Counted from the stretch's first letter, positions 29,456-41,597 are shown. The stretch: 51,214 nt of DNA from Candidatus Carbonibacillus altaicus (GCA_003050645.1 PEBX01000015.1:1-51214), one strand, 5' to 3'. Notes: generated from the sequence alone by a model not told the origin. Translations and numbers: made by a program.

Positions 29456-31540
29456 TTATGCTTTGGCGCCGCTGTGTTTTTCCACAATTTCTTTGGCCAC
29501 ATTGGCCGGGACTTCTTCGTAATGGCTGAACTGCATGACATACGTACCGCGACCTTGCGTCCGAGAACGAAGATTGGTCGCATAGCCAAACATCTCGGCG
29601 AGCGGCACATATCCGCGAATGATCTGCGTCGAACCCCGGCTGTCCATACCTTCGATGCGACCCCGGCGCGCATTGATATCGCCGATGATATCACCCATAT
29701 ACTCTTCTGGTACGGTCACTTCAATTTTGAAGATCGGTTCTAAAAGTACGGGATCGCACTTTTTCGCAGCTTCTTTCAGCGCAAGTGACCCGGCGATCTT
29801 AAAGGCCATTTCCGAGGAGTCGACATCGTGATACGAGCCGTCGAAGATGGTTGCTTTGATATCGATGAGCGGATAACCAGCGAGGACACCGTTTTGCATC
29901 GCTTCTTCAATCCCCGCCTGAACGGCCGGGATGTATTCTTTCGGCACGACACCGCCTACGATTTTATTTTCAAAGACAAACCCTGCACCACGTTCCAACG
30001 GTTCGAATTCGACCCATACGTGCCCATACTGACCGCGACCGCCAGATTGCCGGATATATTTGCCCTCGACTTTGGCACTACTGCGGAACGTTTCTTTGTA
30101 TGCGACTTGCGGGGCACCGACATTGGCCTCGACTTTAAACTCACGACGCAGACGATCGACGAGGACATCGAGGTGGAGCTCACCCATTCCGGCGATAATC
30201 GTCTGCCCAGTTTCTTCATCGGTCCAAGTCTTAAACGTCGGATCCTCTTCGGCCAGTTTGGCGAGGGCCAGTCCGAGTTTGTCCTGATCGGCCTTCGTCT
30301 TCGGTTCGATGGCGATATTGATTACGGGATCGGGGAAGGTCATCGACTCTAAGATGATCGGATTTTTCTCATCGCAGAGCGTGTCCCCAGTGATCGTGTC
30401 TTTTAAACCGACTGCTGCCGCAATGTCACCGGCGTAGACGCGGTCGATTTCCTGACGATGGTTGGCGTGCATCTGAAGAATACGGCCGATGCGTTCGCGC
30501 TTACCTTTGGTCATGTTCATGACATATGAGCCGCTTTCCAAAACGCCGGAGTAGACACGGAAAAAGGTGAGTTTACCGACATACGGATCGGTCATGATCT
30601 TAAAGGCAAGCGCACTAAACGGCTCTTCATCCGAAGCGTGGCGATCTTTTTCTTCTCCGGTCTCAGGGTCGACTCCTTTGATGGCAGGAATGTCGAGCGG
30701 GGACGGAAGGTAGTCGACGATTGCATCGAGAAGCGGCTGCACACCCTTATTGCGGTAAGAAGAACCGCAAAGCACCGGCGTGATGGTCATGGCAATCGTC
30801 CCTTTGCGCAGTGCGCGACGGATCGCCTCTTCTGGAACGTCTTCTCCTTCCAGGTACAGCATCATGATCTCTTCGTCGACATCGGCCGCAGCCTCGATGA
30901 GTTTCATGCGCCATTCTTCAGCGAGGTTTTTCAAATCGTCCGGAATCGGTCGCGCCTCCGTACGTGTACCGAGGTCATCGGTATAGTAGTACGCCTCCAT
31001 CTTGACCAGATCGACGATCCCTTGAAAGGTGTCTTCTGCACCGATCGGCAGCTGAATGGGGGTAGCATTGGCCCCGAGGCGGTCGCGAATTTGCTGAACA
31101 ACGCCGAGGAAATCGGCACCGATCGTATCCATTTTGTTCACGTAAGCAATGCGCGGTACGTGATACCGGTCGGCCTGCCGCCAGACCGTTTCCGACTGCG
31201 GCTCGACCCCTTCTTTGGCACTAAAAATACCGACCGCTCCATCCAGAACACGTAGGGACCGTTCGACTTCTACAGTAAAATCGACGTGTCCGGGTGTGTC
31301 GATGATGTTGATGCGGTGATTTCGCCAGGACGCTGTCGTTGCCGCCGAGGTAATGGTGATGCCGCGTTCCTGCTCCTGCACCATCCAGTCCATCGTCGCG
31401 GTACCCTCGTGGGTCTCACCGATTTTATGCACGCGCCCGGTGTAGAAGAGGATGCGTTCCGTGGTCGTCGTCTTACCGGCATCGATGTGTGCCATGATAC
31501 CGATATTCCGCGTTCGTTCGAGCGGAAATTCTCGAGCCAT
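29456..31540 (-). CDS. fusA: elongation factor G
   Basis: A 694-residue translocase of five domains. G1 [16 protein letters not shown], switch [24 protein letters not shown] and [10 protein letters not shown] lie in the N-terminal domain; [15 protein letters not shown] begins domain IV, with RRGRIEGMD in domain V. Its length matches B. subtilis EF-G. It lies between rpsG and tuf in the str operon. Confidence 0.98.
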   Translation of the reverse strand: MAREFPLERTRNIGIMAHIDAGKTTTTERILFYTGRVHKIGETHEGTATMDWMVQEQERGITITSAATTASWRNHRINIIDTPGHVDFTVEVERSLRVLDGAVGIFSAKEGVEPQSETVWRQADRYHVPRIAYVNKMDTIGADFLGVVQQIRDRLGANATPIQLPIGAEDTFQGIVDLVKMEAYYYTDDLGTRTEARPIPDDLKNLAEEWRMKLIEAAADVDEEIMMLYLEGEDVPEEAIRRALRKGTIAMTITPVLCGSSYRNKGVQPLLDAIVDYLPSPLDIPAIKGVDPETGEEKDRHASDEEPFSALAFKIMTDPYVGKLTFFRVYSGVLESGSYVMNMTKGKRERIGRILQMHANHRQEIDRVYAGDIAAAVGLKDTITGDTLCDEKNPIILESMTFPDPVINIAIEPKTKADQDKLGLALAKLAEEDPTFKTWTDEETGQTIIAGMGELHLDVLVDRLRREFKVEANVGAPQVAYKETFRSSAKVEGKYIRQSGGRGQYGHVWVEFEPLERGAGFVFENKIVGGVVPKEYIPAVQAGIEEAMQNGVLAGYPLIDIKATIFDGSYHDVDSSEMAFKIAGSLALKEAAKKCDPVLLEPIFKIEVTVPEEYMGDIIGDINARRGRIEGMDSRGSTQIIRGYVPLAEMFGYATNLRSRTQGRGTYVMQFSHYEEVPANVAKEIVEKHSGAKA

Positions 31541-31600
31541 TCTAACCTTCCTCTCTTCATCAAACGTTTATCCTTGCGATCGTCTTGAACCGACCGATCG

Positions 31601-32071
31601 TCACCACCGGTAGTGTGCAAAGGCCTTGTTGGCTTCGGCCATTTTATGCGTATCTTCGCGTTTTTTTACTGCGCCGCCGACATTGTTGGCAGCATCAATG
31701 ATTTCACCCGCGAGTTTTTCCTGCATCGATTTTTCGTGACGGAGTCGAGCATACTGCACCACCCAGCGCAGTGCAAGTGTCGTGCGGCGCTCGGGTCTTA
31801 CTTCAACTGGTACCTGGTAGTTGGCACCACCGACACGGCGGGCACGCACCTCTAAAACAGGCATGATGTTTTTAACGGCTGTTTCGAACACTTCGAGCGG
31901 ATCGTTGCCCGTTTTCTCACGCACAATTTCGAACGCTTCATAAAGAATGCGCTGAGCGACACCCTTTTTCCCATCGAACATGATCTTGTTGATAAGACGC
32001 GTGACGAGCTTACTGTTATAGATCGGATCGGGCAACACATCACGGCGCGGTACAGGACCTTTACGTGGCAT
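31601..32071 (-). CDS. rpsG: 30S ribosomal protein S7
   Basis: A 156-residue S7, nucleating the 30S head and bordering the E site. [31 protein letters not shown] opens it; [28 protein letters not shown] and [13 protein letters not shown] are family signatures. CGATCGTC is repeated at 31577 and 31595, the latter reaching the stop codon. Confidence 0.97.
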   Translation of the reverse strand: MPRKGPVPRRDVLPDPIYNSKLVTRLINKIMFDGKKGVAQRILYEAFEIVREKTGNDPLEVFETAVKNIMPVLEVRARRVGGANYQVPVEVRPERRTTLALRWVVQYARLRHEKSMQEKLAGEIIDAANNVGGAVKKREDTHKMAEANKAFAHYRW

Positions 32072-32124
32072 GATATCCCTCCCTTCTATGTTTAAGTCTT
32101 GTTTGTATCAAGTTTCGTTACAGT

Positions 32125-32547
32125 TTATTTTTTCGCCGGTTTCGGTCGTTTTGCACCGTACTTCGAACGCGCCTGCAAGCGATTCGCCACACCCGCTGTA
32201 TCGAGCGCACCACGTATAATTTTATAGCGAACACCCGGCAAGTCTTTCACACGACCACCGCGGAGGAGCACTACGCTGTGTTCCTGCAAATTATGCCCGA
32301 TCCCTGGGATATACGCTGTGACTTCAATCCCATTCGTGAGCCGTACACGGGCGTATTTTCTGAGCGCGGAGTTCGGCTTTTTCGGTGTCATCGTACCAAC
32401 GCGGGTGCATACACCGCGCTTTTGCGGAGACGGCAATTCCCGCGTTTCTTTGCGCAGGCTGTTATAACTTTTAAGAAGTGCAGGCGCCTTTGATTTTTCG
32501 GCAATCTTTTGGCGACCTTTGCGTACGAGCTGGTTAATGGTAGGCAT
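32125..32547 (-). CDS. rpsL: 30S ribosomal protein S12
   Basis: A 140-residue S12 at the decoding centre. [12 protein letters not shown] begins it; [20 protein letters not shown] and [23 protein letters not shown] carry the conserved lysines and PGV motif linked to streptomycin sensitivity in other species, all wild type here. ATG 32545-32547 follows AAAGGAGGTGAGACG; a longer frame to 32592 lacks a site. Confidence 0.97.
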   Translation of the reverse strand: MPTINQLVRKGRQKIAEKSKAPALLKSYNSLRKETRELPSPQKRGVCTRVGTMTPKKPNSALRKYARVRLTNGIEVTAYIPGIGHNLQEHSVVLLRGGRVKDLPGVRYKIIRGALDTAGVANRLQARSKYGAKRPKPAKK

Positions 32548-32660
32548 CGTCTCACCTCCTTTGACATTCAGAGGACCCAGGCGTTTTTTCATGATTCAGA
32601 ACGCCCATGTCTATACCCACAGGCCCGGGCGGATCATTTTTGAGCAGAAAAGTGCGCGCC

Positions 32661-32912
32661 TTACCCTTTTAAAAGAGCAACAGCGCTGGTCGGCACATCA
32701 ATGCCCGCCGCCCGACCGAGTTTATGCATTGAGTCTACGCTTTCGACCGGAATGCCGCTTGCCTCTGCGAGCTGGATGAGCTCGGCTAAAAGGTGCTGAT
32801 CGGCGTCTTCAGCAATCACCACGGTATGCGCTAACCTTTTTTTAAGCGCGCGCTCTACCGCTCGAGATCCTACCACCTTGTTCGGCGCGCGTTTCACCTG
32901 GTCATACGTCAA
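32661..32912 (-). CDS. rplGB: L7Ae-family K-turn RNA-binding protein (YbxF-like)
   Basis: An 83-residue protein of the L7Ae/L30e/S12e fold. In B. subtilis YbxF binds kink-turns and associates with ribosomes during growth. Support: GSRAVERALKKRLAHTVVIAEDADQHL and DSMHKLGRAAGIDVPTSAVALL match the family core. I prefer TTG 32910-32912 (MTYDQVKRAPNKV), nine bases after GGGG and matching the B. subtilis start; a TTG at 32921 touches the site. First gene of the str operon. Confidence 0.9.
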   Translation of the reverse strand: MTYDQVKRAPNKVVGSRAVERALKKRLAHTVVIAEDADQHLLAELIQLAEASGIPVESVDSMHKLGRAAGIDVPTSAVALLKG

Positions 32913-32950
32913 TACTACCAACCCCTGCCCGGCGGTTTAGCACAATGACT

Positions 32951-32979
32951 AGTATAAAGCGCCGTGTTCATCTTGTCAA
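32951..32979 (-). promoter_or_regulatory. str operon promoter (sigma-A)
   Basis: TTGACA (32974-32979), 17-bp spacer, TATACT (32951-32956) on the minus strand, in the rpoC-rplGB spacer. A near-perfect promoter, about 40 bp before rplGB, separating the str genes from rpoBC. Confidence 0.88.
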
Positions 32980-33006
32980 ATGTTTTTTTTCTTTTTTAGC
33001 TTCGTG

Positions 33007-36000
33007 TTAAGCCATCGTTTCCTGATGCTCGGCTGAATCCGTGCGCGGCATGTCACCCAAACCGTGAACGGCTTCCTTCGTCTTACCTTTCACCCGCACT
33101 TGGATATTGCGGTAGGCTGCAAGTCCGGTTCCGGCGGGAATGAGTTTTCCGATGATCACGTTTTCTTTGAGACCGAGGAGCTCGTCTCGTTTTCCTTTGA
33201 TTGCTGCATCGGTTAAGACGCGCGTCGTCTCCTGGAAAGAAGCGGCGGAGAGGAAAGAGTCGGTCTCCAGCGAAGCTTTGGTAATCCCCAGGATGATCGG
33301 ACGGGCGACGGCGGGGTTGCCATTGCGGCGCATGACTTCTCGGTTGGCTACCTCAAAATCATGCACATCGAGGATGGTCCCGGTTAAAAGTTCGGTATCG
33401 CCAGCATGGATGATGCGAACTTTACGGAGCATCTGGCGAATCATAATCTCGATGTGTTTATCGCTGATCTCCACCCCTTGCAGGCGGTAGACCTTCTGCA
33501 CCTCTTTCAAAATATAGGCTTGTGTGGCGCGAATACCTTGAATGCGCAAAATGTCTTTTGGATCGAGCGATCCTTCCGTAAGCGCATGACCGGCTTGTAC
33601 CGCTTCACCGACCGTCACTTTTAGGCGCGCACTGTACGGCACCCCGTATACTTTCGTCTCCACTTCATTTTTAACTTCGATTTCGCGCCGGTCACGGCCT
33701 TCCCGAATATCGACCACCTCACCCGCGATCTCTGTCACGATGGCCTGGCCTTTGGGGTTACGCGCTTCAAAGAGTTCCTGAATACGCGGGAGACCCTGCG
33801 TGATGTCATCACCGGCCACACCCCCGGTATGGAACGTACGCATCGTAAGCTGGGTCCCAGGCTCGCCGATAGACTGCGCGGCAATCGTACCGACTGCTTC
33901 TCCGATCTCCACTTGTCTACCGGTGGCAAGATCTCGACCGTAGCACTTCTGACAGACGCCGTGGTGCGTCCGGCAGGTGAGCACGGAACGGATGCGTACC
34001 CGTTCGATACCGGCTTCCACGATACGGTGGGCGACATGATCGGTGATCAGTTCATTCGGCTGGACGAGGATCTCTCCGGTCGCCGGATCACGAACCGTTT
34101 CAAAAGCTGTACGCCCGGCGATCCGGTCAAAGAGATTAGTAATTTCTTCTCGGCCGGTGCGAATCGCTTCGACGACGATGCCTTGATCCGTCCCACAGTC
34201 TTCTTCACGCACAATCACGTCTTGCGCGACGTCCACCAGGCGCCGCGTGAGATAACCGGAATCTGCCGTCCGGAGCGCGGTATCGGCCAGGCCCTTGCGC
34301 GCACCGTGTGTAGAGATGAAGTATTCGAGCACGGTGAGACCCTCGCGGAAGCTCGTTTTAATCGGTTGCTCGATAATACGTCCAGACGGGTTGGCCATGA
34401 GCCCGCGCATGCCGGCGAGCTGGGTAAAGTTCGAGGCATTGCCGCGCGCTCCGGAGGTCGACATCATGTTGATCGGGTTAAAGGCGTCGAGACTTTCTAA
34501 AAGCTTCGATTGAATTTCATCTTTGGCTTTACTCCAGATCGAAATGACACGATTATAACGTTCTTCGTCCGTAATCAGCCCCCGCCGGTACTGCGTGAGG
34601 ACGGTTTGTACAGCTTTTTCCGAACGCTCCAGGATTTCTTTTTTCTCATCTAAAACGACGATGTCGGAGGCAGCGATGGTCACCCCGGCTTTCGTCGAAA
34701 AACGAAAGCCGATATCTTTGATCCGGTCCAAGATTTCCGAAGTTGTTGTCGTACCGTAACGTTCGTAACAAATGGCGATGATTTTCCCCAGATCTTTTTT
34801 CTTAAGCGCCTCGGTGATCGGTAGCGCCTGAATATAGGCACGCACGTTTTCCCCCGGGCGACGCAGCAGGTAGGCATCATCGACGCCGGAGAGCACGTCG
34901 CCTTTAATCGGACTGTTAATGTAAGGAAAGTCGGAAGGAAACACTTCGTTGAATAAAAGTTTGCCGACTGTCGTGATAAGAAGGGTACGTTTTTCCGTCT
35001 CCGATATCCCTGTCTTCCCAATGGCATGGAGCGGGATAGCAATACGCGCCTGCAGCTCCACGCTCCCCCGTTCATAGGCCATGATCGCTTCCGGGACGCT
35101 GGAGAAGACTGAACCTTCACCTCGGGCACCAGCTTTTTCCATCGTTAGATAATAATTGCCCAGCACCATGTCTTGCGTCGGAGTGACGACCGGTTTTCCG
35201 TCTTTGGGGTTTAAAATGTTTTGCGCAGCAAGCATGAGAATACGCGCTTCAGCTTGTGCTTCTGCGGATAGCGGAACGTGCACGGCCATCTGGTCGCCGT
35301 CAAAGTCGGCGTTATACGCCGTACAGACGAGCGGATGCAAGCGAATCGCGCGGCCTTCCACGAGCACCGGTTCAAACGCCTGAATACCCAGCCGATGCAG
35401 CGTCGGCGCCCGGTTTAAAAGGACGGGGTGTTCGCGGATGATATCTTCCAGCACATCCCATACTTCAGGCTTCACACGTTCTACTTTGCGCTTGGCGCTT
35501 TTGATGTTCGGCGCATAGCCGCGAGAAACAAGCTCACGCATGACAAACGGTTTGAAAAGCTCTAAGGCCATTTCTTTAGGAAGCCCGCATTGCGTCATTT
35601 TGAGGTTAGGCCCGACGACGATCACTGAACGCCCTGAATAGTCGACACGTTTTCCCAACAAGTTTTGCCGGAAGCGCCCTTGCTTTCCTTTGAGCATGTG
35701 GGATAACGATTTAAGCGGACGGTTACCGGCACCGGTCACAGGACGGCCCCGGCGACCGTTATCGATGAGCGCATCGACGGCTTCCTGCAGCATGCGTTTT
35801 TCGTTTTGCACGATGATATCTGGTGCATCGAGATCGAGGAGGCGCTTTAAACGATTGTTGCGGTTGATGACGCGCCGGTACAAATCGTTTAAGTCGGACG
35901 TGGCAAACCTGCCCCCGTCTAACTGCACCATTGGTCTCAAATCGGGCGGGATGACCGGAAGCACTTCTAAGATCATCCATTCCGGCCGGTTGCCGGATGT

Positions 36001-36648
36001 GCGAAACGCTTCGAGCACTTCCAGGCGGCGGATGATCCGCGTCCGCTTTTGCCCCTGCGCCGATTTGAGTTCTTCTTTAAGGACCGCGACTTCCCGGTCG
36101 AGGTCGATCTCAGAAAGGAGTTTTTTAATCGCCTCTGCCCCCATCTCCGCCCGGAAAGCGTCACCGTATTTCTCACGGTAACTTCTGTATTCCTTTTCAG
36201 AGAGGAGCTGCTTTTTCTCAAGCGGGGTAATACCAGGATCCGTCACAACGTAAGAAGCAAAGTAAATCACTTCTTCCAGTGCCCGCGGCGACATATCGAG
36301 GACAAGCCCCATACGGCTGGGGATCCCTTTTAAAAACCAGATGTGGGAGACCGGAGCGGCGAGTTCGATATGCCCCATCCGCTCGCGCCGCACCTTAGCC
36401 CGTGTCACTTCTACGCCGCAGCGATCACAGACGACGCCCTTGTAACGAACGCGCTTGTATTTACCGCAATGACACTCCCAGTCTTTGGTCGGGCCGAAAA
36501 TCTTTTCACAGAACAGCCCTTCTTTTTCCGGTTTGAGTGTGCGGTAATTGATCGTTTCCGGTTTTTTTACCTCACCGTGCGACCAGGAACGAATCTTCTC
36601 GGGCGAGGCCAGGCTGATCTGCATGTATTCAAAGTAATTGACGTCCAC
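33007..36648 (-). CDS. rpoC: RNA polymerase beta' subunit
   Basis: A 1213-residue beta' subunit. The N-terminal zinc site uses Cys59, Cys61, Cys74 and Cys77 (CHCGKYK...CDRC). The catalytic NADFDGDQM triad is Asp448, Asp450 and Asp452. A second zinc site includes [13 protein letters not shown], and the trigger-loop region [29 protein letters not shown] is intact. It has no large lineage-specific insertion. rpoB ends 62 bp upstream, and both are probably one transcript. Confidence 0.98.
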   Translation of the reverse strand: MDVNYFEYMQISLASPEKIRSWSHGEVKKPETINYRTLKPEKEGLFCEKIFGPTKDWECHCGKYKRVRYKGVVCDRCGVEVTRAKVRRERMGHIELAAPVSHIWFLKGIPSRMGLVLDMSPRALEEVIYFASYVVTDPGITPLEKKQLLSEKEYRSYREKYGDAFRAEMGAEAIKKLLSEIDLDREVAVLKEELKSAQGQKRTRIIRRLEVLEAFRTSGNRPEWMILEVLPVIPPDLRPMVQLDGGRFATSDLNDLYRRVINRNNRLKRLLDLDAPDIIVQNEKRMLQEAVDALIDNGRRGRPVTGAGNRPLKSLSHMLKGKQGRFRQNLLGKRVDYSGRSVIVVGPNLKMTQCGLPKEMALELFKPFVMRELVSRGYAPNIKSAKRKVERVKPEVWDVLEDIIREHPVLLNRAPTLHRLGIQAFEPVLVEGRAIRLHPLVCTAYNADFDGDQMAVHVPLSAEAQAEARILMLAAQNILNPKDGKPVVTPTQDMVLGNYYLTMEKAGARGEGSVFSSVPEAIMAYERGSVELQARIAIPLHAIGKTGISETEKRTLLITTVGKLLFNEVFPSDFPYINSPIKGDVLSGVDDAYLLRRPGENVRAYIQALPITEALKKKDLGKIIAICYERYGTTTTSEILDRIKDIGFRFSTKAGVTIAASDIVVLDEKKEILERSEKAVQTVLTQYRRGLITDEERYNRVISIWSKAKDEIQSKLLESLDAFNPINMMSTSGARGNASNFTQLAGMRGLMANPSGRIIEQPIKTSFREGLTVLEYFISTHGARKGLADTALRTADSGYLTRRLVDVAQDVIVREEDCGTDQGIVVEAIRTGREEITNLFDRIAGRTAFETVRDPATGEILVQPNELITDHVAHRIVEAGIERVRIRSVLTCRTHHGVCQKCYGRDLATGRQVEIGEAVGTIAAQSIGEPGTQLTMRTFHTGGVAGDDITQGLPRIQELFEARNPKGQAIVTEIAGEVVDIREGRDRREIEVKNEVETKVYGVPYSARLKVTVGEAVQAGHALTEGSLDPKDILRIQGIRATQAYILKEVQKVYRLQGVEISDKHIEIMIRQMLRKVRIIHAGDTELLTGTILDVHDFEVANREVMRRNGNPAVARPIILGITKASLETDSFLSAASFQETTRVLTDAAIKGKRDELLGLKENVIIGKLIPAGTGLAAYRNIQVRVKGKTKEAVHGLGDMPRTDSAEHQETMA

Positions 36649-36709
36649 GCTTTACTCCTCCTTCGCCGGATCTAAAAAACAAGGTGCAACGTGAGACCTG
36701 GGACGGGAC

Positions 36710-39700
36710 TTACGCTTCTTCGCCCGTGCCCCCTGTTGTGAGATAAACCATCTTATCTAAATGAACGTGTGGATCGTCGTCATCTTCAAGTTCTTTGATC
36801 ACGATCTCCTGATCATCTTTAGACAGGATCTTAACGTCAAGTCCCAGGCTTTGCAACTCTTTAATCAGCACCTTGAACGACTCCGGCACGCCGGGCTCGG
36901 GGATGTTCTCGCCTTTGACGATCGATTCGTACGTCTTCACCCGTCCGACAACGTCATCGGACTTAACGGTGAGAATTTCCTGGAGTGTATGCGCTGCGCC
37001 GTATGCCTCGAGCGCCCACACCTCCATTTCCCCAAAACGCTGACCGCCAAATTGCGCTTTCCCGCCCAACGGTTGCTGGGTAACGAGCGAGTACGGTCCG
37101 GTCGAGCGGGCGTGAATCTTATCATCGACGAGGTGGGCCAGTTTAAGCATGTAAATAACCCCGACCGTCACCCGATTATCAAACGGTTCACCGGTCCGAC
37201 CGTCATAGAGCACTGTTTTCCCATCGCGCGGGAGACCTGCTTCTTCCAGCGCATCCCAGATATCATATTCATTGGCACCGTCGAAAACAGGTGTCGCCAT
37301 GAACAGACCAAGTGAGCGTGCGGCCATCCCTAGATGCGTCTCGAGCACCTGGCCGATGTTCATGCGCGAGGGCACGCCCAACGGGTTTAAAACGATATCG
37401 ACCGGTGTTCCATCCGGTAAAAAAGGCATATCTTCAACCGGCACGATGCGCGAGACGACCCCCTTGTTCCCGTGGCGTCCGGCCATCTTATCACCGACGG
37501 AGATTTTTCGTTTCTGCGCGACGTACACACGCACAAGCTCGTTCACACCCGGCGGGAGCTCGTCGCCATTTTCGCGCTTAAACACTTTCACATCGACGAC
37601 GATACCCGCCCCGCCGTGCGGCACTTTGAGCGACGTATCGCGCACTTCTCGCGCTTTTTCCCCGAAAATGGCGTGCAGAAGGCGTTCCTCAGCGGAAAGT
37701 TCGGTCATTCCCTTGGGCGTCACTTTGCCGACGAGAATATCGCCGTCTTTAATTTCTGCACCGATTCGCACAATACCCCGTTCATCGAGGTTTTTCAGTG
37801 CCTCATCACCGACGTTGGGGATATCCCGCGTGATCTCCTCCGGCCCGAGTTTCGTATCGCGCGCTTCAGTCTCGTATTCTTCGATATGAATCGACGTATA
37901 GACGTCTTCTTTTACGAGTCGTTCGCTTAAAAGAATCGCGTCTTCGTAGTTATACCCTTCCCACGTCATAAAGGCGACGAGTACGTTTCTACCAAGCGCG
38001 AGTTCGCCTAGTTCGGTGGACGGCCCATCGGCGAGCAGTTCCCCTGCCGTGACGCGCTGTCCGACTTTGACCACCGGGCGTTGATTGAGGCACGTCCCTT
38101 GATTAGAGCGCTGGAATTTATAAAGGCGATACTTATCGAGATCGCCCTTCACTTCTTTCTGCCCGTCGAGGAAGATGCGCCGCACCCATATTTCCCGGGC
38201 ATCGACGCGTTCGACAATCCCATCGTGGCGCGCCAAAATACAGACGCCGGAGTCTTTGGCCACGCGATATTCGATGCCGGTACCGACGAAGGGCGCTTCG
38301 GGAACGAGAAGCGGCACTGCCTGGCGTTGCATGTTGGCGCCCATGAGCGCACGGTTGGCGTCGTCGTTTTCCAAAAACGGGATACAAGCCGTAGCCACGG
38401 AGACGACTTGCTTGGGGGAGACGTCCATATAGTCGATCTCCTCTTTGGGGACGGTGACGATCTCTCCGTGCCGGCGTACGACGACCTCGTTTTCCGCGAT
38501 GCGTCCTTCTCCATCGAGCGGTGTGTTGGCTGGCGCAATCGTATACAGTTCTTCTTCATCGGCCGTGAGATAATGGATGTCATTTGTCACCCGATGTGTT
38601 TCCGGATCGATGCGACGGTACGGCGTCTCGATAAAACCATATTCATTCACCCGAGCGTACGTAGAAAGCGTGTTGATGAGCCCGATGTTCGGCCCTTCCG
38701 GCGTCTCAATCGGACACATCCGGCCGTAGTGGGACGGGTGCACATCGCGCACTTCGAACCCGGCACGCTCCCGCGTAAGCCCCCCTGGGCCTAAAGCGGA
38801 AAGCCGCCTTTTGTTGGTGAGTTCCGCAAGCGGATTGGTCTGATCCATAAACTGACTGAGTTGCGATGAACCGAAAAATTCCTTCACCGCCGCGATGACC
38901 GGACGAATATTGATGAGCGCCTGCGGCGTGAGCGTCTCCAAATCTTGAATGGACATGCGCTCCCGTACGACCCGCTCCATGCGTGCCAGTCCGATACGGA
39001 ACTGGTTTTGCAAAAGCTCGCCGACCGAACGCAGCCGCCGGTTACCCAGATGATCGATATCGTCCGTGCTGCCGATACCGTGAAATAGATTCATAAAATA
39101 ATTGATCGATGCAATAATATCAGAAGGCGTAATGACCTTGGTTCCCTCGTCAATCGGGCCATTGCCGATGACTTTTACGATTTTGCCTTCCTCAACATTG
39201 GAATAGACATGTATAATCTGTAGTGGTACATCGCCCTGTTCGCTAATACCGTAACCGAGTTTGATCGTCGTCATTCCCAGTCCGCGATCCAGATACGGGA
39301 TGAGGCGATCGAGCGTCCTTCGGTCGATGATTTTTCCCGCTTCGATGAGCACTTCACCCGTTTCCGGGTCGATCAGCGTCTCGGCAATCCGATTGCCCAG
39401 CAGGCGGTTTTTGATGTTAAGTTTTTTGTTGATCTTATACCGCCCAACACTGGCCAAATCATATCGTTTCGGATCAAAAAAACGACTAAACAGAAGCTGC
39501 CTAGCATTTTCCAAAGTCGGCGGCTCTCCAGGACGCAGCCGTTCATAAATCTCTAAAAGTGCTTTTTCAGTCGTATCCGTATTGTCCTTATCGAGGGTAC
39601 TGAGAAGCGTTGCTTCTTCACCCAAAAGGTCGATCATCGCTTGGTTCGAAGCGAGGCCAAGCGAGCGCAGCAGAACGGTCACCGGGAGCTTGCGGGTGCG

Positions 39701-40252
39701 GTCAATACGCGTGTAGACCGCATCGCGCACATCGCTCTCCAGCTCCAGCCAAGCCCCGCGATTGGGGATGATCGTCGCTCCGAACATTTCTTTCCCGTTT
39801 TTGTCGACTTTTTTGCTAAAATAAACACTGGGTGAACGCACGAGCTGCGTGACGATCACCCGTTCCGCACCGTTTATGATAAACGTTCCCGTTTCCGTCA
39901 TGAGGGGCAGATCGCCCATAAAAACTTCCTGCTCTTTCACTTCCCCGGTCTGACGATTAATAAGCCGTGTTTTGACACGCAGAGGGGCTGCATACGTCGT
40001 ATCCCGTTCTTTGCTTTCGGCCACAGAATATTTCGGTTCGCCCAGGACATAATCGATGAACTCAAGATGCAAATTACCTGTAAAATCCTGAATCGGTGAA
40101 ATATCGTGAAACAATTCTCTAAGCCCCGAGGCCAGAAACCAGCGATACGAACTCAGCTGAATCTCAATCAGATTCGGTAAATCGAGCACCTCATGCGTTC
40201 TCGAATACGTCCGCCGGGTACGTCGACCAAAGGCGACCAGCTTTCCTGCCAA
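36710..40252 (-). CDS. rpoB: RNA polymerase beta subunit
   Basis: A 1180-residue beta subunit forming the catalytic cleft. The rifampicin region reads [20 protein letters not shown] followed by [11 protein letters not shown]; the Asn (residue 480, codon 38813-38815) replaces the His at E. coli 526. [15 protein letters not shown] and the C-terminal clamp segments are intact. I prefer TTG 40250-40252: AGAGGTG precedes it and the product [11 protein letters not shown] matches B. subtilis; a GTG at 40261 overlaps the ribosome binding site. It is expressed through a leader carrying an intrinsic terminator. Confidence 0.97.
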   Translation of the reverse strand: MAGKLVAFGRRTRRTYSRTHEVLDLPNLIEIQLSSYRWFLASGLRELFHDISPIQDFTGNLHLEFIDYVLGEPKYSVAESKERDTTYAAPLRVKTRLINRQTGEVKEQEVFMGDLPLMTETGTFIINGAERVIVTQLVRSPSVYFSKKVDKNGKEMFGATIIPNRGAWLELESDVRDAVYTRIDRTRKLPVTVLLRSLGLASNQAMIDLLGEEATLLSTLDKDNTDTTEKALLEIYERLRPGEPPTLENARQLLFSRFFDPKRYDLASVGRYKINKKLNIKNRLLGNRIAETLIDPETGEVLIEAGKIIDRRTLDRLIPYLDRGLGMTTIKLGYGISEQGDVPLQIIHVYSNVEEGKIVKVIGNGPIDEGTKVITPSDIIASINYFMNLFHGIGSTDDIDHLGNRRLRSVGELLQNQFRIGLARMERVVRERMSIQDLETLTPQALINIRPVIAAVKEFFGSSQLSQFMDQTNPLAELTNKRRLSALGPGGLTRERAGFEVRDVHPSHYGRMCPIETPEGPNIGLINTLSTYARVNEYGFIETPYRRIDPETHRVTNDIHYLTADEEELYTIAPANTPLDGEGRIAENEVVVRRHGEIVTVPKEEIDYMDVSPKQVVSVATACIPFLENDDANRALMGANMQRQAVPLLVPEAPFVGTGIEYRVAKDSGVCILARHDGIVERVDAREIWVRRIFLDGQKEVKGDLDKYRLYKFQRSNQGTCLNQRPVVKVGQRVTAGELLADGPSTELGELALGRNVLVAFMTWEGYNYEDAILLSERLVKEDVYTSIHIEEYETEARDTKLGPEEITRDIPNVGDEALKNLDERGIVRIGAEIKDGDILVGKVTPKGMTELSAEERLLHAIFGEKAREVRDTSLKVPHGGAGIVVDVKVFKRENGDELPPGVNELVRVYVAQKRKISVGDKMAGRHGNKGVVSRIVPVEDMPFLPDGTPVDIVLNPLGVPSRMNIGQVLETHLGMAARSLGLFMATPVFDGANEYDIWDALEEAGLPRDGKTVLYDGRTGEPFDNRVTVGVIYMLKLAHLVDDKIHARSTGPYSLVTQQPLGGKAQFGGQRFGEMEVWALEAYGAAHTLQEILTVKSDDVVGRVKTYESIVKGENIPEPGVPESFKVLIKELQSLGLDVKILSKDDQEIVIKELEDDDDPHVHLDKMVYLTTGGTGEEA

Positions 40253-40279
40253 ACCCCTCACCTCTCATAGAGATGTTTA

Positions 40280-40315
40280 AAAAGCAAAAAAGAACAAAAG
40301 CGATCCGCTTTTGTT
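40280..40315 (-). terminator. intrinsic terminator in the rpoB leader (candidate attenuator)
   Basis: On the minus strand AACAAAAGCG pairs perfectly with CGCTTTTGTT around a 3-nt loop (40293-40315), followed by CTTTTTTGCTTTTT. It lies after the rpoB promoter and only about 28 bp before the rpoB start, with no room for another promoter, so rpoBC transcription must pass it. Confidence 0.75.
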
Positions 40316-40425
40316 GACTGAACAGATCACGCCCTAGCGTGGCAATATAACAGTTTGTGCAAGCATTTGGAAAAATATACCTGAACCGTCCAAACATACT
40401 TTAAAATTTGCTTTGGCAATTTCAA

Positions 40426-40454
40426 ACTATAACACTTGACAAATGAGAAGTCAA
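40426..40454 (-). promoter_or_regulatory. rpoB promoter (sigma-A)
   Basis: TTGACT (40449-40454), 17-bp spacer, TATAGT (40426-40431) on the minus strand. The -35 begins immediately after the stop codon of the rsmC-like gene. The leader to rpoB is about 170 nt. Confidence 0.8.
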
Positions 40455-41084
40455 TCATTTTGCATTTTTTACAGCATGCAATATTTGATATCCCGCGTTG
40501 CGCTCTACGGTCTGTACGTGGTCAAAGAGCGTCTGTAAATATTTTAAAGTAGAAGGGGCACCGTGTTTTTTCTGAATGACCACCCAGAGGGATCCGGATG
40601 CATCGAGCACGGTATAAGCATCTCGGTATAGCCGAAAAACCGTCTCTTTCCCGGCGTGGATAGGGGGATTAAGTAAGACAGCGTCAAATCGCTCACCCTG
40701 TATGTTCTCTGCACCATCGCTTAAGCGCGCTACTGCATTTAAAAGCGCATGCCGGCGGATATTTTCCTCCGTTAAACGAACGGCGCGCGGATTGATATCG
40801 ACGAGCACGACTCGCGCACGTGGATAGATCGTCGCCAGAATGATCCCGATCGCGCCCCAGCCACACCCCATATCCAGGATGCGAAACGGTTCCCCGGAAA
40901 GACCCCCCTGATCGCCCCAGTGCTCCATAAACGTCTCCAGCAAGAAACGACTTCCGCGATCGAGGCCGTCTTTAGAAAAAACATCGTGATCGGTTAAAAA
41001 GTGAAATGTGCGCCCCTTAAGATGAACTTCAATCGTTTGTGGTGCAGACCGACTCTCGGGACCTTCCATAAAATAATGGCGCAT
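40455..41084 (-). CDS. RsmC-like class I SAM methyltransferase (YbxB family)
   Basis: A 209-residue Rossmann-fold methyltransferase. The SAM site is ILDMGCGWGAIGIILA with the acidic VLVDINPRAV strand; the catalytic LLNPPIHAGKE is the NPPI form used by N2-guanine methylases such as RsmC (16S rRNA G1207). The family place between rplL and rpoB is the same as ybxB in B. subtilis. ATG 41082-41084 has GAGGTG six bases upstream; a longer frame to 41147 is unlikely. The exact rRNA target is inferred from family. Confidence 0.9.
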   Translation of the reverse strand: MRHYFMEGPESRSAPQTIEVHLKGRTFHFLTDHDVFSKDGLDRGSRFLLETFMEHWGDQGGLSGEPFRILDMGCGWGAIGIILATIYPRARVVLVDINPRAVRLTEENIRRHALLNAVARLSDGAENIQGERFDAVLLNPPIHAGKETVFRLYRDAYTVLDASGSLWVVIQKKHGAPSTLKYLQTLFDHVQTVERNAGYQILHAVKNAK

Positions 41085-41164
41085 CGCCCTCACCTCAAAA
41101 GCGGCCAGAACATCATCAAAAATGCATACTGGAAGATCCATCAACATGTCCTGAACAAGATGTG

Positions 41165-41191
41165 AAAAAGAGGGGAGTCGCCTCCCCTCTT
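41165..41191 (-). terminator. intrinsic terminator after rplL
   Basis: On the minus strand AAGAGGGGAG-GCGA-CTCCCCTCTT is a perfect 10-bp stem with a 4-nt loop, running into five T. It lies about 26 bp after the rplL stop and should end most rplJL transcription before the rsmC-like gene. Confidence 0.9.
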
Positions 41192-41216
41192 GATGATCTA
41201 CAGGCTTCGTGCTACC

Positions 41217-41597
41217 TTACTTCAATTCGACTTCGGCACCGGCTTCTTCCAGTTTTTTCTTCATCGCTTCAGCTTCATCTTTGCCGACGCTTTCTTTAAT
41301 CGGCTTCGGAGCGCCATCGACGAGATCTTTTGCTTCTTTGAGACCAAGACCGGTCAGCTCACGCACAACTTTGATAACGTTGATCTTGGAAGCACCGGCA
41401 CTTTTCAAAATAACATCAAAAGATGTTTTTTCTTCAGCAGCCGGGGCAGCACTTGCCGCCGGGACTGCACCTGCTGCCATAACGGCCATCGGCGCGGCAG
41501 CACTGACACCAAATTCTTCTTCAATGGCTTTAACGAGTTCATTGAGTTCGAGTACGCTCATCGACTTGATCGCTTCAATAAATTGTGTTTTATCCAT
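41217..41597 (-). CDS. rplL: 50S ribosomal protein L7/L12
   Basis: A 126-residue stalk protein, present in multiple dimers per ribosome and recruiting GTPase factors. N-terminal dimer domain [27 protein letters not shown], an Ala-rich hinge, then the CTD with [41 protein letters not shown] 41595-41597 follows AAGGAGGATCCTGAGA. It follows rplJ, and a strong terminator closes the unit. Confidence 0.97.
   Translation of the reverse strand: MDKTQFIEAIKSMSVLELNELVKAIEEEFGVSAAAPMAVMAAGAVPAASAAPAAEEKTSFDVILKSAGASKINVIKVVRELTGLGLKEAKDLVDGAPKPIKESVGKDEAEAMKKKLEEAGAEVELK

Noticed and set aside
34680-38800. Several antisense open frames of 140-240 codons inside rpoC and rpoB
   Set aside because: They mirror codon bias of strongly conserved genes, lack ribosome binding sites and show low-complexity or charged products.
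41085-41147. N-terminal extension of the rsmC-like protein
   Set aside because: A GAGGTG site and family length place the start at 41084; the upstream codons also approach the rplL terminator.
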